Positions 28,954-40,008 of a DNA stretch of 61,697 bases are shown here, piece after piece. The translations under genes were made by a program, and so were the position numbers. The stretch is from Pseudomonadota bacterium (GTDB lineage: Bacteria > Pseudomonadota > Gammaproteobacteria > Steroidobacterales > JBCBZW01): assembly GCA_039815145.1 (NCBI GenBank), contig JBCBZW010000020.1, forward strand, positions 1-61,697, in the 5' to 3' direction. Under the pieces are notes generated by a model. It was given only the letters and a program-made list of their open reading frames with translations. It searched no databases and was not told where the DNA came from. Position 1 is the first letter of the stretch; each line of letters starts with the position of its first letter.

Positions 28954-29671
28954 TTAGCTTTCCTTCCAACCGTCGCCAAACACTGGCACTACCGCACCTA
29001 CTCTCCAGGCCATCGAGCCGAACCTCGTGCGCCTGACGTTCTTGCTCAGTCGCCCGACGCACCACCAGGGTGATCGCCGACCGATCGATTCGCCGTCGCG
29101 CACTCCCAGCGCTCGCTCCGCTGCCGTCATTGGCGTCGAGGGAAAGGGCCACCTGTCCGCCCGTCATCGCCAGGTAGACGTCGAGCAGGATCTGCGCGTC
29201 GAGCAGGGCACCGTGCAGTTCCCGACGGGAATTGTCGATGCCGTAACGACCGCAGAGGGCGTCTAAGCTTGCGCGCTGGCCTGGGTGCAGACGTCGCGCC
29301 AGGAGCAGCGTGTCTCGCACCGGGCACACCTCGCGCAGCGGCGCGTGCCCCGTGTCCAAGCGCGCGAACTCTGCATCCAGGAAGCCGATGTCGAAGTCGG
29401 CGTTGTGGATGATCAGTTCGGCGCCTCGGACGAATTCCAAAAACTCGCTCGCCACCTCGGCAAAACGAGGCTTGTCCGCGAGGAAGGCCGCATCGATCCC
29501 GTGCACATCAACCGCAGCCCGGTCGATCTCCCGATCTGGCCGCAGGTAGCGGTGAAAGGTACGCCCGCTGCGTCGGCGGTCTATCAACTCCACGCAGCCG
29601 ATCTCGATGATCTGGTGCCCCTGCTCGGGCTCGAGGCCGGTGGTTTCCGTGTCGAGCACGATCTGACGCAA
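28919..29671 (-). CDS. dnaQ: DNA polymerase III epsilon subunit (3'-5' exonuclease)
   Basis: Proofreading subunit of the replicative polymerase. The 250-aa protein has DEDDh exonuclease motifs: Exo [12 protein letters not shown], Exo [18 protein letters not shown] and Exo [19 protein letters not shown], with the expected His. The C-terminal segment that binds the alpha subunit is variable, as usual. The start is TTG at 29671 with an AGG about 9 nt before it and gives the family N-terminus [12 protein letters not shown]. Its last 35 nt overlap nhaB. The yafS-rnhA-dnaQ order is the gammaproteobacterial arrangement. Confidence 0.95.
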   Translation of the reverse strand: MRQIVLDTETTGLEPEQGHQIIEIGCVELIDRRRSGRTFHRYLRPDREIDRAAVDVHGIDAAFLADKPRFAEVASEFLEFVRGAELIIHNADFDIGFLDAEFARLDTGHAPLREVCPVRDTLLLARRLHPGQRASLDALCGRYGIDNSRRELHGALLDAQILLDVYLAMTGGQVALSLDANDGSGASAGSARRRIDRSAITLVVRRATEQERQAHEVRLDGLESRCGSASVWRRLEGKLNGELDNGGTLG

Positions 29672-29782
29672 AGAACCAACCTTTCCGGCAACGCATCGCG
29701 CGCCGCGTGATCTAAGGAATTAAGACAAGTGGGAGGAGTGTAGCCCAGTCACCACACCCGATCACGTGCATTGGGTCGCGGA

Positions 29783-30242
29783 TCACGGTTGGCGAAGGGT
29801 AACGATCGCCTCGCGCGCGAGGGTGTCAGCGCGCTCGTTCCCGGGCACTCCCGCGTGGCCCTTGACCCAACGCCAGTCCACCTCGTGCGGGGCCATCGCG
29901 GCGTCGAGCATCTGCCACAGATCCTGGTTCTTCACGGGCTTCTTAGCGGCCGTGAGCCACCCGCGCCGCTTCCAGTTGGCGATCCACTCGGTGATCCCCT
30001 GGCGTACGTAGGTGGAGTCGGTGTGCAGCACCACGCGGCAGGGGCGCTTCAGGGCCTCCAGCGCTCGAATGGCAGCCAGCAGCTCCATGCGATTGTTTGG
30101 TGGTTTGGGGCTCCGCCCCCGAGAGCTCGCGGGTGGTCCCATTGCGGGCGGTGAGCAACGCCCCCCAACCGCCGGGGCCCGGATTTCCGCTGCAGGCGCC
30201 GTCGGTGTAGATCTCGACGTCGGCATCGACGGCAGCGTTCAA
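29783..30242 (-). pseudogene. rnhA: Ribonuclease HI with a +1 frameshift
   Basis: The RNase HI sequence is complete but lies in two frames. From a TTG at 30242 the first frame gives [19 protein letters not shown] (first catalytic Asp) and [10 protein letters not shown]. The second frame continues [17 protein letters not shown] (catalytic Glu), [14 protein letters not shown] (catalytic Asp) and [15 protein letters not shown] (His and last Asp). The junction is an AAA run at 30096-30098 on the plus coordinate (TTT); removing one base restores the family TTNNRMEL. Either this genome lost RNase HI, or one base is a sequencing error, or ribosomes shift. The TTG overlaps the yafS stop as TTGA. Confidence 0.88.
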
Positions 30243-30994
30243 CGGCGCGGCTCGCTCGGCGGCTTATCGAGCGCCGCCACCCCTTGGCGCGGTATGGAGC
30301 TGACGAGGCCGCCCAACACGGCCTTTTTTGGTACCAGCACGGGCCGCACCGGGGTCATCGAGTAGACGCGTTTGCGCGCCGTGAGCAGGTAGCCGCCGGC
30401 CAACAGGCTGGGCCGCAGGGCCGGTCGCAGTCGCTCCAGGCGCCCTTCCCCGTTCGGCACCACGTTGTGCACGGGCAGGCGGTAGCTGTGCCACGCCACC
30501 CGTTCGATCTCAAAGCCGAGGAGCTTCAGCCAGTCGCTCAAGCGATGCTCCGCCACCAGCCGCTGCGCCCCGGCCGGAAACCGGCCTCGCGTAAGCACGT
30601 GGCGCGCGCCCCACAGGCTCATGGGGTTGAAGCCCAACACCACCAGGCGGCCTTCGCCGACCAACACGCGTTCAGCCTCGCGCAGCACCTGGTGCGGCGA
30701 ATCGTGCAGTTCCAAGGTGTGGGGCAACACCACGACGTCGACGCTGGTGGCCGCCAGTGCCAGGTGGGCGGGATCGCTGTGCAACGCCACAGTGTTCTCA
30801 TCGCCCCCGTGGGCGATGACGCTCGCGTAGGCCGTGCGCGCTTGTTCGATCAGCGCGCCCGGCGGCCCCCACTGCCCGAGCTGCACCAGCTGCAAACCGA
30901 ACATCCGCCCCAACACCTCGGCGGTCAGGGCGCACTCCTGCTCCAGCATCGCCGTCCCGAGGGGGCTTTCGAGCCACTGCTGCGGGTTGCTCAC
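30239..30994 (-). CDS. yafS: SAM-dependent methyltransferase-like protein YafS
   Basis: A 251-aa class I methyltransferase-like protein. It matches E. coli YafS in several blocks: [54 protein letters not shown] and LLTARKR near the end. The usual glycine-rich SAM loop is not obvious ([13 protein letters not shown]), so catalytic activity is uncertain. A GTG at 30994 follows GGAGAGAGG and removes a non-homologous extension. Synteny with rnhA and dnaQ is as in E. coli; gloB, the usual divergent neighbour, is replaced by fabI. Confidence 0.87.
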   Translation of the reverse strand: MSNPQQWLESPLGTAMLEQECALTAEVLGRMFGLQLVQLGQWGPPGALIEQARTAYASVIAHGGDENTVALHSDPAHLALAATSVDVVVLPHTLELHDSPHQVLREAERVLVGEGRLVVLGFNPMSLWGARHVLTRGRFPAGAQRLVAEHRLSDWLKLLGFEIERVAWHSYRLPVHNVVPNGEGRLERLRPALRPSLLAGGYLLTARKRVYSMTPVRPVLVPKKAVLGGLVSSIPRQGVAALDKPPSEPRR

Positions 30995-31140
30995 GTTACC
31001 TCTCTCCTGCGGACCCGACCGGGCCCCGGTGAACCTCATGGGAGCGAGCATAACAAGTCGTGCCTCGTGACGTAGGCTGGCGGCATGGGAATCGGGCCGC
31101 CATACTGCGCGCTTTCGTTTCAGCACTCCTGGGGAATCAC

Positions 31141-31926
31141 ATGGCCATGATGGAAGGAAAACGGGCCCTCGTCGTGGGACTCGCCTCCGAACGCTCCATC
31201 GCCTTCGGCATCGCGCGGGCACTGCACGAGCAAGGCGCGGAACTCGCCTTCACATACCAGAACGAAAAGCTCGAACCGCGCGTGCGCAAGATGGCGCAGG
31301 CGCTCGGCTCATCCCTGTGCTTCCCCCTGGACGTGGCCGAGGACGAGCAGATCCGCCAGGTGTTCACGGAGCTCGGTCAGCACTGGGACCGCCTCGACTC
31401 CCTCGTGCACTCGGTGGCCTTCGCGCCGAAGGAAGAGCTGCAAGGCAGCTTCGCCGAACAGACCTCGCGCGAGGGCTTTCGCATCGCCCACGACATCTCC
31501 AGCTATTCCCTCACCGCGCTGGTGAACGGAGCCCTGCCGATGATGAGCGAGCACGGCGGGAGCGTGGTCACCCTGAGCTACCTCGGCGCCGTGCGTGCCG
31601 TGCCCAACTACAACGTGATGGGCTTGGCCAAGGCCAGCCTGGAAGCGAATGTGCGCTTCCTGGCCGCAGATCTCGGGGCGCGCGGCATTCGGGTCAACGG
31701 CGTATCCGCAGGGCCGATCAAGACCCTCGCCGCAGCCGGCATCGGCGGCTTCCGCAAGATGCTGTCGCACGTCGCGTCGCACACGCCCCTGCGGCGTAAC
31801 GTCACCATCGAAGACGTCGGCAACGCCGCCACGTTCCTGCTCTCGGATATGGCGGCCGGTGTAACCGGGGAGATTCTGTACGTCGACGGTGGCTACAGCA
31901 CCGTCGCCATGATGATGGACGACTAA
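31141..31926 (+). CDS. fabI: Enoyl-[acyl-carrier-protein] reductase (NADH)
   Basis: Catalyses the last reduction of each fatty-acid elongation round. The 261-aa SDR protein has the FabI form of the cofactor site ([15 protein letters not shown]), the catalytic Tyr-x6-Lys in [21 protein letters not shown], and [11 protein letters not shown] in the substrate loop. The length matches E. coli FabI. The ATG at 31141 has GGGGA upstream; the longer frame before it has no homology. It is convergent with ppiD, as fabI and ppiD are also neighbours in Pseudomonas. Confidence 0.96.
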   Translation: MAMMEGKRALVVGLASERSIAFGIARALHEQGAELAFTYQNEKLEPRVRKMAQALGSSLCFPLDVAEDEQIRQVFTELGQHWDRLDSLVHSVAFAPKEELQGSFAEQTSREGFRIAHDISSYSLTALVNGALPMMSEHGGSVVTLSYLGAVRAVPNYNVMGLAKASLEANVRFLAADLGARGIRVNGVSAGPIKTLAAAGIGGFRKMLSHVASHTPLRRNVTIEDVGNAATFLLSDMAAGVTGEILYVDGGYSTVAMMMDD

Positions 31927-31937
31927 CGGTGTCGTCA

Positions 31938-31966
31938 GGTCGGTCGTGGCGACTGCACGACCGACC
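31938..31966. terminator. Bidirectional hairpin between fabI and ppiD
   Basis: An 11-bp perfect stem GGTCGGTCGTG / CACGACCGACC with a 7-nt loop in the 55-nt gap between convergent genes. No strong T tract is seen. Confidence 0.6.
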
Positions 31967-31981
31967 CCAGGCGCGCGCCGC

Positions 31982-33880
31982 CTAAGGGGTGGCGCCTTCC
32001 TGATAGTCGCGGGCCACGAAGATGTCGGCCTGCTCGCGCAAGGACTGCACGAAGCCCTCGAACTCCTGGCTGGCGGCCTCGCGCGTAAGCTGTGCGCGCA
32101 GGCTGGCGCCCTCCTCCGCTGACAGCTCGCCGTCCTTGACCCCCGTGAGGCGGTAGATGGCGTAGTTGCCACCGAACAACGCAACGCCCCCGACCACAGG
32201 ATCACTCCCCTCGACGGGTTCGGGCTGTGCGAACACCTCCGTGACCAGCTGAGACGGCACGTCGCGAGAGCGACGGGTGATGTCGACGGCGAGGGCCGGC
32301 GCTTGCACCGACTCGAGCTCCTCCGCGATCGCCTCCAAAGACTCGCCATCGCGTACGCGAGCCTCGATCTCCTCCCCGAGTGCGGCGGTGGCCTCTTGAG
32401 CCTTCTGCGCGGAGAGCACCGATACGATGCTGTCGCGCACGTCCTCGAGGGGGCGCAGGCTCGCGGGCGTCCGGTCGATCACACGAACGGCGACCAGGTG
32501 CCCGAACTCGAGCTCGATCACGTCGCTGTTCAGGCCGTCTTCGAGAACGGGCGGCGAGAAGATCGCTCGTCGCACATCCGGGTTCGACGCGACGGCGGCG
32601 CCGGCGATCTCGCTGACGCCCGCCACGGTTTTCAAATCCAGCGCGAGGGCTTCGGCGGCCGGCTCCAGGCTGCCTGCGTTCTGGAACACGAGTTCGGCGA
32701 GTTCGTCGCCTCTATCGATGAACAAACCCTCGGCGCGTTCTTCCTGCAGCTGCGACAGGATCTGCTCGCGCACCTCCTCGAAGGGCGTGAGGTCACCGCC
32801 GCGCACCTCGTTCACCTTGAGCACGTGCCAGCCGAAGCTGGTCTGCACCGGGCCGGTCACCGCCCCGGCATCGGCCGCGAAGGCCGCCTCGCTGAGCGCG
32901 GGGTCGAGGCCGTCCGGCAGCACCCAGCCGAGGTCGCCGGAGATGATGGAAGCGTCTTCGCTCAGGGCGGCCGCCAACTCGGCGAAGTCAGCACCGTTGT
33001 CGAGTTGCGTCACCAAGTCCGCTGCCAGCTCGCGCGCCTCGATCGGGGAACGCTCGTCCGTCCCCTCCACCAGGATGTAGCTCACGCTACGCTCCTCGGG
33101 GGTGAGGTATCGAAGCTCCTTGTCCGCCTCGTAGGCCTCGAGCAGCTCGGCCTCGTCCATCTCGATGCCCTGGGCCACGTCGGCGAGGAGCAGCTCCACG
33201 TACTGCACCTCCACCGTCTCCGCCTGCGTGTATACGTCGGCGAAGTCCTCGTAGCGGGTCTGGATCTCCTCGTCGGCTACCTCGACTTCGTCCAAGGCAC
33301 CTGCGGGAATCTGAAAGTAATCGATGGTGCGCGTCTGGTTGGTCAGGGCCACGCGCCGCTGAACTTCAGCGGTGGTAACGAAGGAGGTCTGCTCCAGCGC
33401 CGCGAGGATCTGGCGTCGCTCGATGTCCTGGCGCACCTGCGCCTCGAAGCCGCTCGCCGTTCGGTTGTTGGCCGCGAGCGCGTCGACGTAGAGCTGGCGA
33501 TCGAATTCGCCATCGATTTGGAAGTCAGGTACCGAACGAATCTGCTCGGCCACCTGTGCGTCACCGACGCGATAGCCGAGCCGCTCGGCCGCTTGCTCGA
33601 CCAAGGTCTGATTCACCAGCAGGCTGATCGAGTTCGAGCGCACAAGCTGCTCGAGCTCCGGCGTCAGGGCGCCCTGGGAGCTCTGCGCTATGCGGTTGAC
33701 GTTCTGGCGCACGAGCGCCTCCACCTCCTGCCTTGGGATCTCCTCCCCGTTCACCCGCATGGCGACGTTGGCGCCGGCCGCGCCGAAGTCGATGCCGAAG
33801 AAGACGAAGGACAGGGCGATGGTACCGAGCAGGACAAAGGCCACGGGCCCCGTGGCGTACTCGCGAAGCTGTTGGAGCAT
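31982..33880 (-). CDS. ppiD: Periplasmic folding chaperone / peptidyl-prolyl isomerase PpiD
   Basis: A 632-aa inner-membrane-anchored periplasmic chaperone. It has one N-terminal transmembrane helix (VAFVLLGTIALSFVFFGIDF, residues about 13-32), a SurA-like N domain (VNGEEIPRQEVEALVRQ), and a parvulin domain around residues 265-360 (SYILVEGTDE, DLGWVLPDG, TSFGWHVLKV). A second degenerate parvulin-like segment may follow (LEFGHLVAVRVID). Length and layout match PpiD. In related genomes lon-hupB-ppiD are contiguous; here a PEP-CTERM gene and two tRNAs separate it from lon. The 243-nt gap upstream to 34123 shows no gene. Confidence 0.94.
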   Translation of the reverse strand: MLQQLREYATGPVAFVLLGTIALSFVFFGIDFGAAGANVAMRVNGEEIPRQEVEALVRQNVNRIAQSSQGALTPELEQLVRSNSISLLVNQTLVEQAAERLGYRVGDAQVAEQIRSVPDFQIDGEFDRQLYVDALAANNRTASGFEAQVRQDIERRQILAALEQTSFVTTAEVQRRVALTNQTRTIDYFQIPAGALDEVEVADEEIQTRYEDFADVYTQAETVEVQYVELLLADVAQGIEMDEAELLEAYEADKELRYLTPEERSVSYILVEGTDERSPIEARELAADLVTQLDNGADFAELAAALSEDASIISGDLGWVLPDGLDPALSEAAFAADAGAVTGPVQTSFGWHVLKVNEVRGGDLTPFEEVREQILSQLQEERAEGLFIDRGDELAELVFQNAGSLEPAAEALALDLKTVAGVSEIAGAAVASNPDVRRAIFSPPVLEDGLNSDVIELEFGHLVAVRVIDRTPASLRPLEDVRDSIVSVLSAQKAQEATAALGEEIEARVRDGESLEAIAEELESVQAPALAVDITRRSRDVPSQLVTEVFAQPEPVEGSDPVVGGVALFGGNYAIYRLTGVKDGELSAEEGASLRAQLTREAASQEFEGFVQSLREQADIFVARDYQEGATP

Positions 33881-34123
33881 AGCGTTACAGATTCAACTAG
33901 TTAGACTGGATTTTGGGGAGCTGTCCCGCGCCGTCGCGCAGGGAAGACGGGCAACCTACACCAACGCCGCGCTGCGCGCCATAGACCCGGCCCTATCGGT
34001 CGGCTGGGAAGCCCCCAGCACCGACCTGCATGTCCTGGAAACGACACTGCCCCGGCACAGCGAGTACCGAGGCAGTGTGGCGCAGCCCGGGGGCGATCTC
34101 GGCGCCGCCGAGCGGGCCTTGCT

Positions 34124-34723
34124 TTAGGCGGCGCGGCGGCGGGCGATGCCCATCGCGAACAGGCCGAGGCCGAACAGCCCGAGCAGGCCCGGCTCAGGAA
34201 TCGAGGCGCGCAGACCAGCCACGCGGAAGCCCTCAGTTCCGGCGATACCCTGGATCGTGAAGACGCTGCCCGAGGTAGCGACGCCGCTCACGTCCACGGA
34301 CTGGAACAGATCGAGGTCGGGCGTGATGTTGAAGGTACCCACGAGGGCGCCATCGACGAACAGGGCGAAGCCCACCGGCTCGTTGTTGTCCGTGGTGTCG
34401 AAGGTGATCACGCGAAGCAGCGTCACCGGCGCCGGCGAGAACGAGAGGATCAGGCCCTCGCCCACCCCGATCCGATTGCCCTCGGCAACCGCGTTGCCGG
34501 ACACGCCCAGGCCCGTTTCGCCGTTGATGTGCACCGGCGCTGATGCTCCGGCGCGAGCCGCCTCGATGGTCAGGTCCACACCATTGCTGGTGTAGGTGAC
34601 GGGGCCGGCTGCATCGCGGTTACCCATGCCATCGGCGAAGTTGTACTCGAGCAGGCCAGCCTGAGCGCTGGCGCCCAGCAGTGCGGCGCTGAGTACCGCG
34701 AGTTTTGCGAGTGTCTTGATCAT
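34124..34723 (-). CDS. PEP-CTERM sorting-domain exported protein
   Basis: A 199-aa protein with a signal peptide (MIKTLAKLAVLSAALLGASAQAG), a beta-rich body and the tripartite PEP-CTERM tail: SIPEPG, the hydrophobic LLGLFGLGLFAMGIA, and RRRAA. Such tails are cut and processed by an exosortase and the proteins reach the cell surface, commonly with EPS. No exosortase gene is in the window. The body (DTTDNNEPVGFALFVDG and related strands) resembles short PEP-CTERM proteins of unknown role. AGGAG lies 7 nt before the ATG. Confidence 0.92.
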   Translation of the reverse strand: MIKTLAKLAVLSAALLGASAQAGLLEYNFADGMGNRDAAGPVTYTSNGVDLTIEAARAGASAPVHINGETGLGVSGNAVAEGNRIGVGEGLILSFSPAPVTLLRVITFDTTDNNEPVGFALFVDGALVGTFNITPDLDLFQSVDVSGVATSGSVFTIQGIAGTEGFRVAGLRASIPEPGLLGLFGLGLFAMGIARRRAA

Positions 34724-34785
34724 CCCGATGCTCCTGATGGCGCTTCGTCAGCGCTCTTGATTGAGTTCCTTATCAACGCATCGAA

Positions 34786-34801
34786 TGCAGCATTCATACC
34801 A
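34786..34801 (-). promoter_or_regulatory. Candidate sigma-54 (RpoN) promoter of the PEP-CTERM gene
   Basis: The minus strand reads TGGTATGAATGCTGCA, which has the invariant GG-N10-GC spacing of -24/-12 promoters and matches 9 of the informative positions of the TGGCACG-N4-TTGCA consensus. The start codon is about 60 nt downstream. PEP-CTERM genes in some bacteria are controlled by PrsK/PrsR and RpoN; the link is inferred here. Confidence 0.45.
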
Positions 34802-34913
34802 CAACCTTAGCGGTTTGATTCTATTGGTATTCTTGGGTTCATCAGGGGTCGGAGGGAGCGCCGTGTAAAGAAAGCCGGCGAGCCTTCGGCGGGATATTGT
34901 TGAATGGCGCAAC

Positions 34914-34947
34914 AAAAAAAGGCCCGTGAGTACTCGACTCACGGGCC
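34914..34947 (-). terminator. Rho-independent terminator after the tRNA-Val/tRNA-Asp pair
   Basis: A perfect 10-bp stem (GGCCCGTGAG / CTCACGGGCC) with a 7-nt loop, followed on the minus strand by seven T residues. It ends the tRNA transcript and insulates it from the PEP-CTERM gene. Confidence 0.93.
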
Positions 34948-34954
34948 TTCGCAT

Positions 34955-35031
34955 TGGCGGAGCGGACGGGACTCGAACCCGCGACCCCCGGCGTGACAGG
35001 CCGGTATTCTAACCAGCTGAACTACCGCTCC
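34955..35031 (-). tRNA. tRNA-Asp (anticodon GTC)
   Basis: A 77-nt cloverleaf: acceptor GGAGCGG / CCGCTCC, D arm with AGCTGGTTAGA, anticodon loop CTGTCAC, T arm GGGTTCGAGTCCC, discriminator G and an encoded CCA. It is 13 nt downstream of tRNA-Val on the same transcript. Confidence 0.97.
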
Positions 35032-35044
35032 AAGGTGTAACTGA

Positions 35045-35120
35045 TGGTGGGTGCTGAGGGACTTGAACCCCCGACCCTCGCCTTGTAAGGGCGATGCTCT
35101 CCCAACTGAGCTAAGCACCC
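35045..35120 (-). tRNA. tRNA-Val (anticodon TAC)
   Basis: A 76-nt cloverleaf: acceptor GGGTGCT / AGCACCC, D arm AGCTCAGTTGGGAGAGC, anticodon loop CTTACAA, T arm GGGGGTTCAAGTCCC, discriminator A and an encoded CCA. It is the first tRNA of the Val-Asp pair, 124 nt beyond the lon stop. Confidence 0.97.
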
Positions 35121-35244
35121 AGTGACCGGATCAGACCGCTCTCTCAAGCGGGTTGCACTGCGTTACCCAGTGCAACCGAGCGGCGTAGTGTACGGCATGC
35201 CCCCATCGATGAAAAGCCCGCGTTCACACCTTGGTGATCGCCCT

Positions 35245-37683
35245 CTAATGAGGTCGCGCAGGGCCTCCCGCTGCCGGGTCCTTACGCTTACGCGAGGACT
35301 TTGCCGACCCCGACTTTGGGTCGCTCGCCGCCGTCGTGCCGGGGTGATGCACGAGCGCAACGTCGAGCACTTCATCGATCCAGCGCACGGGACGGATGTC
35401 CAACTTGTCGGTGATGTTCTTCGGGATGTCGGCGAGGTCTTTGCGGTTCTCTTCGGGGATCAGCACGATGGTGATGCCACCGCGATGCGCCGCCAGCAGC
35501 TTCTCCTTGAGACCGCCGATCGGTAGCACCTCGCCGCGCAAGGTGATCTCGCCGGTCATGGCGACAGTGGCCTTCACCGGCACGCCGGTCAGCGCCGACA
35601 CGAGCGCGGTACACATGGCGACACCCGCACTCGGGCCATCCTTCGGCGTCGCACCCTCAGGCACGTGCACGTGCATGTCGACCTTCTGGTGGAAGTCCTC
35701 TTCGATGCTGAGCACTTTGGCGCGCGAGCGCACCACCGTGAGCGCCGCCTGCACGGACTCCTGCATCACATCACCGAGTTGCCCCGTGTGCGTGAGCTTG
35801 CCCTTGCCGGGGATGACCGCCGTTTCCACCGTAAGCAATTCACCGCCCACTTCGGTCCAGGCGAGCCCCGTGACCTGCCCCACCTGATCATTCTCTTCGG
35901 CACTACCGTAGCGGTAGCGACGCACGCCGAGGTAATCGTCGAGGGAGTCGGGCTTGACCTTCACGGCCGACTTACGCGGCTTGAGCAGCAGCTGCTTCAC
36001 CACCTTACGCGCCACCTTGGAGATCTCACGATCGAGGTTACGCACGCCCGCCTCACGGGTGTAGTAGCGGATAACGTCGCGCAGGGTGGCATCGGAGAAC
36101 TCGAGTTCCTTCGAGTGCAGGCCAGTGGCCTCCAGCTGCTTCGGCACCAGGTAGCGCGACGCAATGTTGAGCTTCTCATCCTCCGTGTAGCCGGGGATGC
36201 GAATCACCTCCATGCGATCGAGGAGCGGCGCCGGGATGTTGAGACTGTTCGCCGTCGCCACGAACATCACTTCGGACAGGTCGAAGTCCACCTCGAAGTA
36301 ATGATCGGCGAAGGTGTGGTTTTGCTCAGGGTCGAGTACTTCCAAGAGCGCCGACGAGGGGTCGCCCCGGAAGTCCATCGACATCTTGTCGATCTCGTCC
36401 AGGAGGAACAGCGGATTGCGTGTTCCCACCTTGGCGAGATTCTGCAGGATCTTGCCTGGCAAAGAGCCTATGTAGGTGCGTCGGTGGCCGCGGATCTCCG
36501 CCTCATCTCGCACACCGCCAAGGGACATGCGGACGAACTTGCGGTTGGTGGCCCGCGCGATGCTTTGACCGAGCGAGGTTTTGCCCACGCCAGGGGGACC
36601 CACGAGACAGAGGATCGGCCCCTTGGGCTTCTTCACCCGCTGCTGAACCGCGAGATACTCGACGATCCGCTCTTTCACCTTCTCCAGCCCGTAGTGATCG
36701 GACTCGAGCACCTGCTCGGCCTCGGCGAGGTCTCGCTTGATGCGCGAGCGCTTCTTCCACGGCGCCTTGAGGAGCCAATCGATGTAGTTGCGCACCACGG
36801 TGGCTTCCGCCGACATGGGCGACATCAGCTTGAGCTTGCCGAGCTCCGCCATCGCCTTCTCGGAGGCTTCCTTGGGCATCCCCGAGCGGTTGATGCGGTT
36901 CTCCAGGTCCTGCAGCTCGTTGGGGGCGTCCTCCATGTCCCCGAGCTCTTTCTGGATCGCCTTCATCTGCTCGTTGAGGTAGTACTCGCGCTGGCTACGC
37001 TCCATCTGCTGCTTGACGCGGCCGCGGATGCGCTTCTCGATCTGCAGCACGTCGATCTCGCCCTCGATCAGCGCCAGCACCTGTTCCAGGCGCGCGCGCA
37101 CGTCGGGCACTTCGAGGATCTTCTGCTTAATGTCGAGCTTGAGCGCCATGTGCGCGGCGATGGTGTCCGCCAGACGGCCCGCCTGCTCGATGCCCTGCAG
37201 GGAGGTGAGGATCTCCGGCGGCACCTTCTTGTTGAGCTTCACGTACTGCTCGAACTGCGAGATCACGGCCCGGCTGAGCACCGTGGTCTCACGCGCGTCG
37301 GAGTCGCCGTGTTCCTCGATCACCGCCACGCTGGCGGTGAACATCTCGCCCACGCGCATCTCATCGATGCGGGCGCGATCACGGCCTTCCACGAGCACCT
37401 TGACCGTGCCGTCGGGCAGCTTCAGCAGTTGCAGGATATTGGCGAGGGTGCCCACCTCGTAGAGGTCTTGGGGCGTCGGCGCATCGACGTCGGCCTGCTG
37501 CTGGGCGACGAGCAGGATCTGCTTGGTCGACTGCATGGCGCGATCGAGCGCCTCGATGGACTTCTCCCGACCGACGAACAGCGGGATGACCATGTGGGGG
37601 TACACCACCACGTCGCGCAGCGGCAGCACCGGCACGTCGTCGAGGTTCTCGTAGGGCAGTTCAGATCCGTCTTCGGATGACAC
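35245..37683 (-). CDS. lon: ATP-dependent protease La
   Basis: Cytoplasmic AAA+ protease for damaged and regulatory proteins. The LAN domain begins [20 protein letters not shown] and includes the long coiled coil. The AAA+ module has [11 protein letters not shown] (Walker A), [10 protein letters not shown] (Walker B) and the [12 protein letters not shown] sensor region. The protease domain carries the catalytic Ser in PKDGPSAG and the Lys in [14 protein letters not shown]. The C-terminus has a basic extension ([15 protein letters not shown]). The start is not certain: GTG at 37683 has AGGAG 11 nt upstream, while GTG at 37719 lacks a ribosome site. About 812 aa. Confidence 0.96.
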   Translation of the reverse strand: MSSEDGSELPYENLDDVPVLPLRDVVVYPHMVIPLFVGREKSIEALDRAMQSTKQILLVAQQQADVDAPTPQDLYEVGTLANILQLLKLPDGTVKVLVEGRDRARIDEMRVGEMFTASVAVIEEHGDSDARETTVLSRAVISQFEQYVKLNKKVPPEILTSLQGIEQAGRLADTIAAHMALKLDIKQKILEVPDVRARLEQVLALIEGEIDVLQIEKRIRGRVKQQMERSQREYYLNEQMKAIQKELGDMEDAPNELQDLENRINRSGMPKEASEKAMAELGKLKLMSPMSAEATVVRNYIDWLLKAPWKKRSRIKRDLAEAEQVLESDHYGLEKVKERIVEYLAVQQRVKKPKGPILCLVGPPGVGKTSLGQSIARATNRKFVRMSLGGVRDEAEIRGHRRTYIGSLPGKILQNLAKVGTRNPLFLLDEIDKMSMDFRGDPSSALLEVLDPEQNHTFADHYFEVDFDLSEVMFVATANSLNIPAPLLDRMEVIRIPGYTEDEKLNIASRYLVPKQLEATGLHSKELEFSDATLRDVIRYYTREAGVRNLDREISKVARKVVKQLLLKPRKSAVKVKPDSLDDYLGVRRYRYGSAEENDQVGQVTGLAWTEVGGELLTVETAVIPGKGKLTHTGQLGDVMQESVQAALTVVRSRAKVLSIEEDFHQKVDMHVHVPEGATPKDGPSAGVAMCTALVSALTGVPVKATVAMTGEITLRGEVLPIGGLKEKLLAAHRGGITIVLIPEENRKDLADIPKNITDKLDIRPVRWIDEVLDVALVHHPGTTAASDPKSGSAKSSRKRKDPAAGGPARPH

Positions 37684-37790
37684 TTCCGGGGTCGCTCCTG
37701 ATAGCACTTGCGCCGGCACGACGGTGATCGCCGTTCCGGCGGTACAAAAACGTGGAGCTCGGGGCGTGGCCCCCCGTCTTCGAAAACTGA

Positions 37791-37812
37791 GGTCCGCTCA
37801 CCCGAGCGGACC
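37791..37812. terminator. Hairpin between clpX and lon
   Basis: A 9-bp stem GGTCCGCTC / GAGCGGACC with a 4-nt loop, 16 nt after the clpX stop on the minus strand, followed by TCAGTTTT. It may terminate or attenuate clpX read-through into lon. A CCCC-containing heat-shock-like element further on is too degenerate to call. Confidence 0.5.
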
Positions 37813-37827
37813 CACGATTGTGCAGAC

Positions 37828-39138
<1,311 letters not shown>

Positions 39139-39190
39139 CTTCTACCTCTCTTGCCGATGTCGCGGCCGCACACGCGGGGCCGCCACCGTG

Positions 39191-39218
39191 TATATAGCAC
39201 GTCGGGTCAGGCGGGCAA
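39191..39218 (-). promoter_or_regulatory. Sigma-70-like promoter for clpX
   Basis: On the minus strand TTGCCC (39218-39213), 16-nt spacer, TATATA (39196-39191). It sits in the 202-nt clpP-clpX gap with a predicted transcript start about 45 nt before the clpX ATG, which would let clpX be made apart from clpP. Confidence 0.5.
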
Positions 39219-39340
39219 AGCTGCCGGCCCGGTCCGGTATCAAGCATCCGAACTGGATCACACTTGGGGGAATATGACCGCGCTCCAGCCGGCAAATTCG
39301 CCCCCTGCCACCGGTGCCCCGGCGCAGGCCGTGCGCTGCC

Positions 39341-39976
39341 TCAGGACTTCTCCTCAGAGGGCAGCTCAAAGCGGTCTGTAAGTACGCGATCCACAATGCC
39401 GTAATCCAGCGCCTCGGCGCTGCTCATGAAGTTGTCACGGTCCGTGTCTTGCTCGATTCGATCCTTCGGCTGCCCCGTGTGCTTCGCCATGATGGCGTTT
39501 AGGCGCTCCTTGAGCGTGAGCACCTCGCGGGCATGGATATCGATGTCCGAGGCCTGGCCGCTGAAGCCGGCGCTCGGCTGGTGAATCATCACGCGAGAGT
39601 GCGGCAGGGTGTAGCGCTTGCCGGCTGCACCAGCGCAGAGCAGCAGGGCCCCCATGCTGGCGGCCTGACCGAGGCAGATGGTGCTCACGTCAGGCTTGAT
39701 GAACTGCATCGTGTCGTAGATCGACAACCCGGCGGTGACCGAGCCGCCCGGGGAGTTGATGTAGAGATGGATGTCCTTATCCGGGTTTTCGCTCTCGAGG
39801 AACAACAGCTGGGCCACGATCAGGTTGGCCATGTGGTCCTCGACGCCACCGATGCAAAACACCACTCGATCCTTGAGCAGGCGGGAGAAAATGTCGTAGG
39901 AACGTTCACCGCGGGCGGTCTGTTCGACCACGATGGGTACGAGCTGCGCCGTCGCGTCACCAGCACCTTGAGTCAT
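39341..39976 (-). CDS. clpP: ClpP, proteolytic subunit
   Basis: Tetradecameric serine protease partner of ClpX. The 211-aa protein has the catalytic triad Ser107 ([10 protein letters not shown]), His132 ([10 protein letters not shown]) and Asp181 ([10 protein letters not shown]), and the oxyanion region [31 protein letters not shown] is a normal ClpP N-terminus with a short propeptide. It is 32 nt downstream of tig. AGAGG lies before the ATG. Confidence 0.97.
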   Translation of the reverse strand: MTQGAGDATAQLVPIVVEQTARGERSYDIFSRLLKDRVVFCIGGVEDHMANLIVAQLLFLESENPDKDIHLYINSPGGSVTAGLSIYDTMQFIKPDVSTICLGQAASMGALLLCAGAAGKRYTLPHSRVMIHQPSAGFSGQASDIDIHAREVLTLKERLNAIMAKHTGQPKDRIEQDTDRDNFMSSAEALDYGIVDRVLTDRFELPSEEKS

Positions 39977-40008
39977 TCGTTTTTTCCTCTGCTCTTGCGT
40001 GCAGGGGG

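Noticed and set aside
32303-33904. 533-codon plus-strand frame antisense to ppiD
   Set aside because: It is a shadow of a well-supported PpiD gene.
34748-34954. 68-codon minus-strand frame before the PEP-CTERM gene
   Set aside because: It runs through the tRNA terminator hairpin and lacks homology and a ribosome site.
35665-37680. 671-codon plus-strand frame antisense to lon
   Set aside because: It is a shadow of lon in GC-rich sequence, dominated by His, Leu, Arg and Glu, with no ribosome site or motif.
37720-37790. Heat-shock (sigma-32) promoter for lon
   Set aside because: TTTCGAA-N14-CCCCGAG on the minus strand is only a partial match and was not called.
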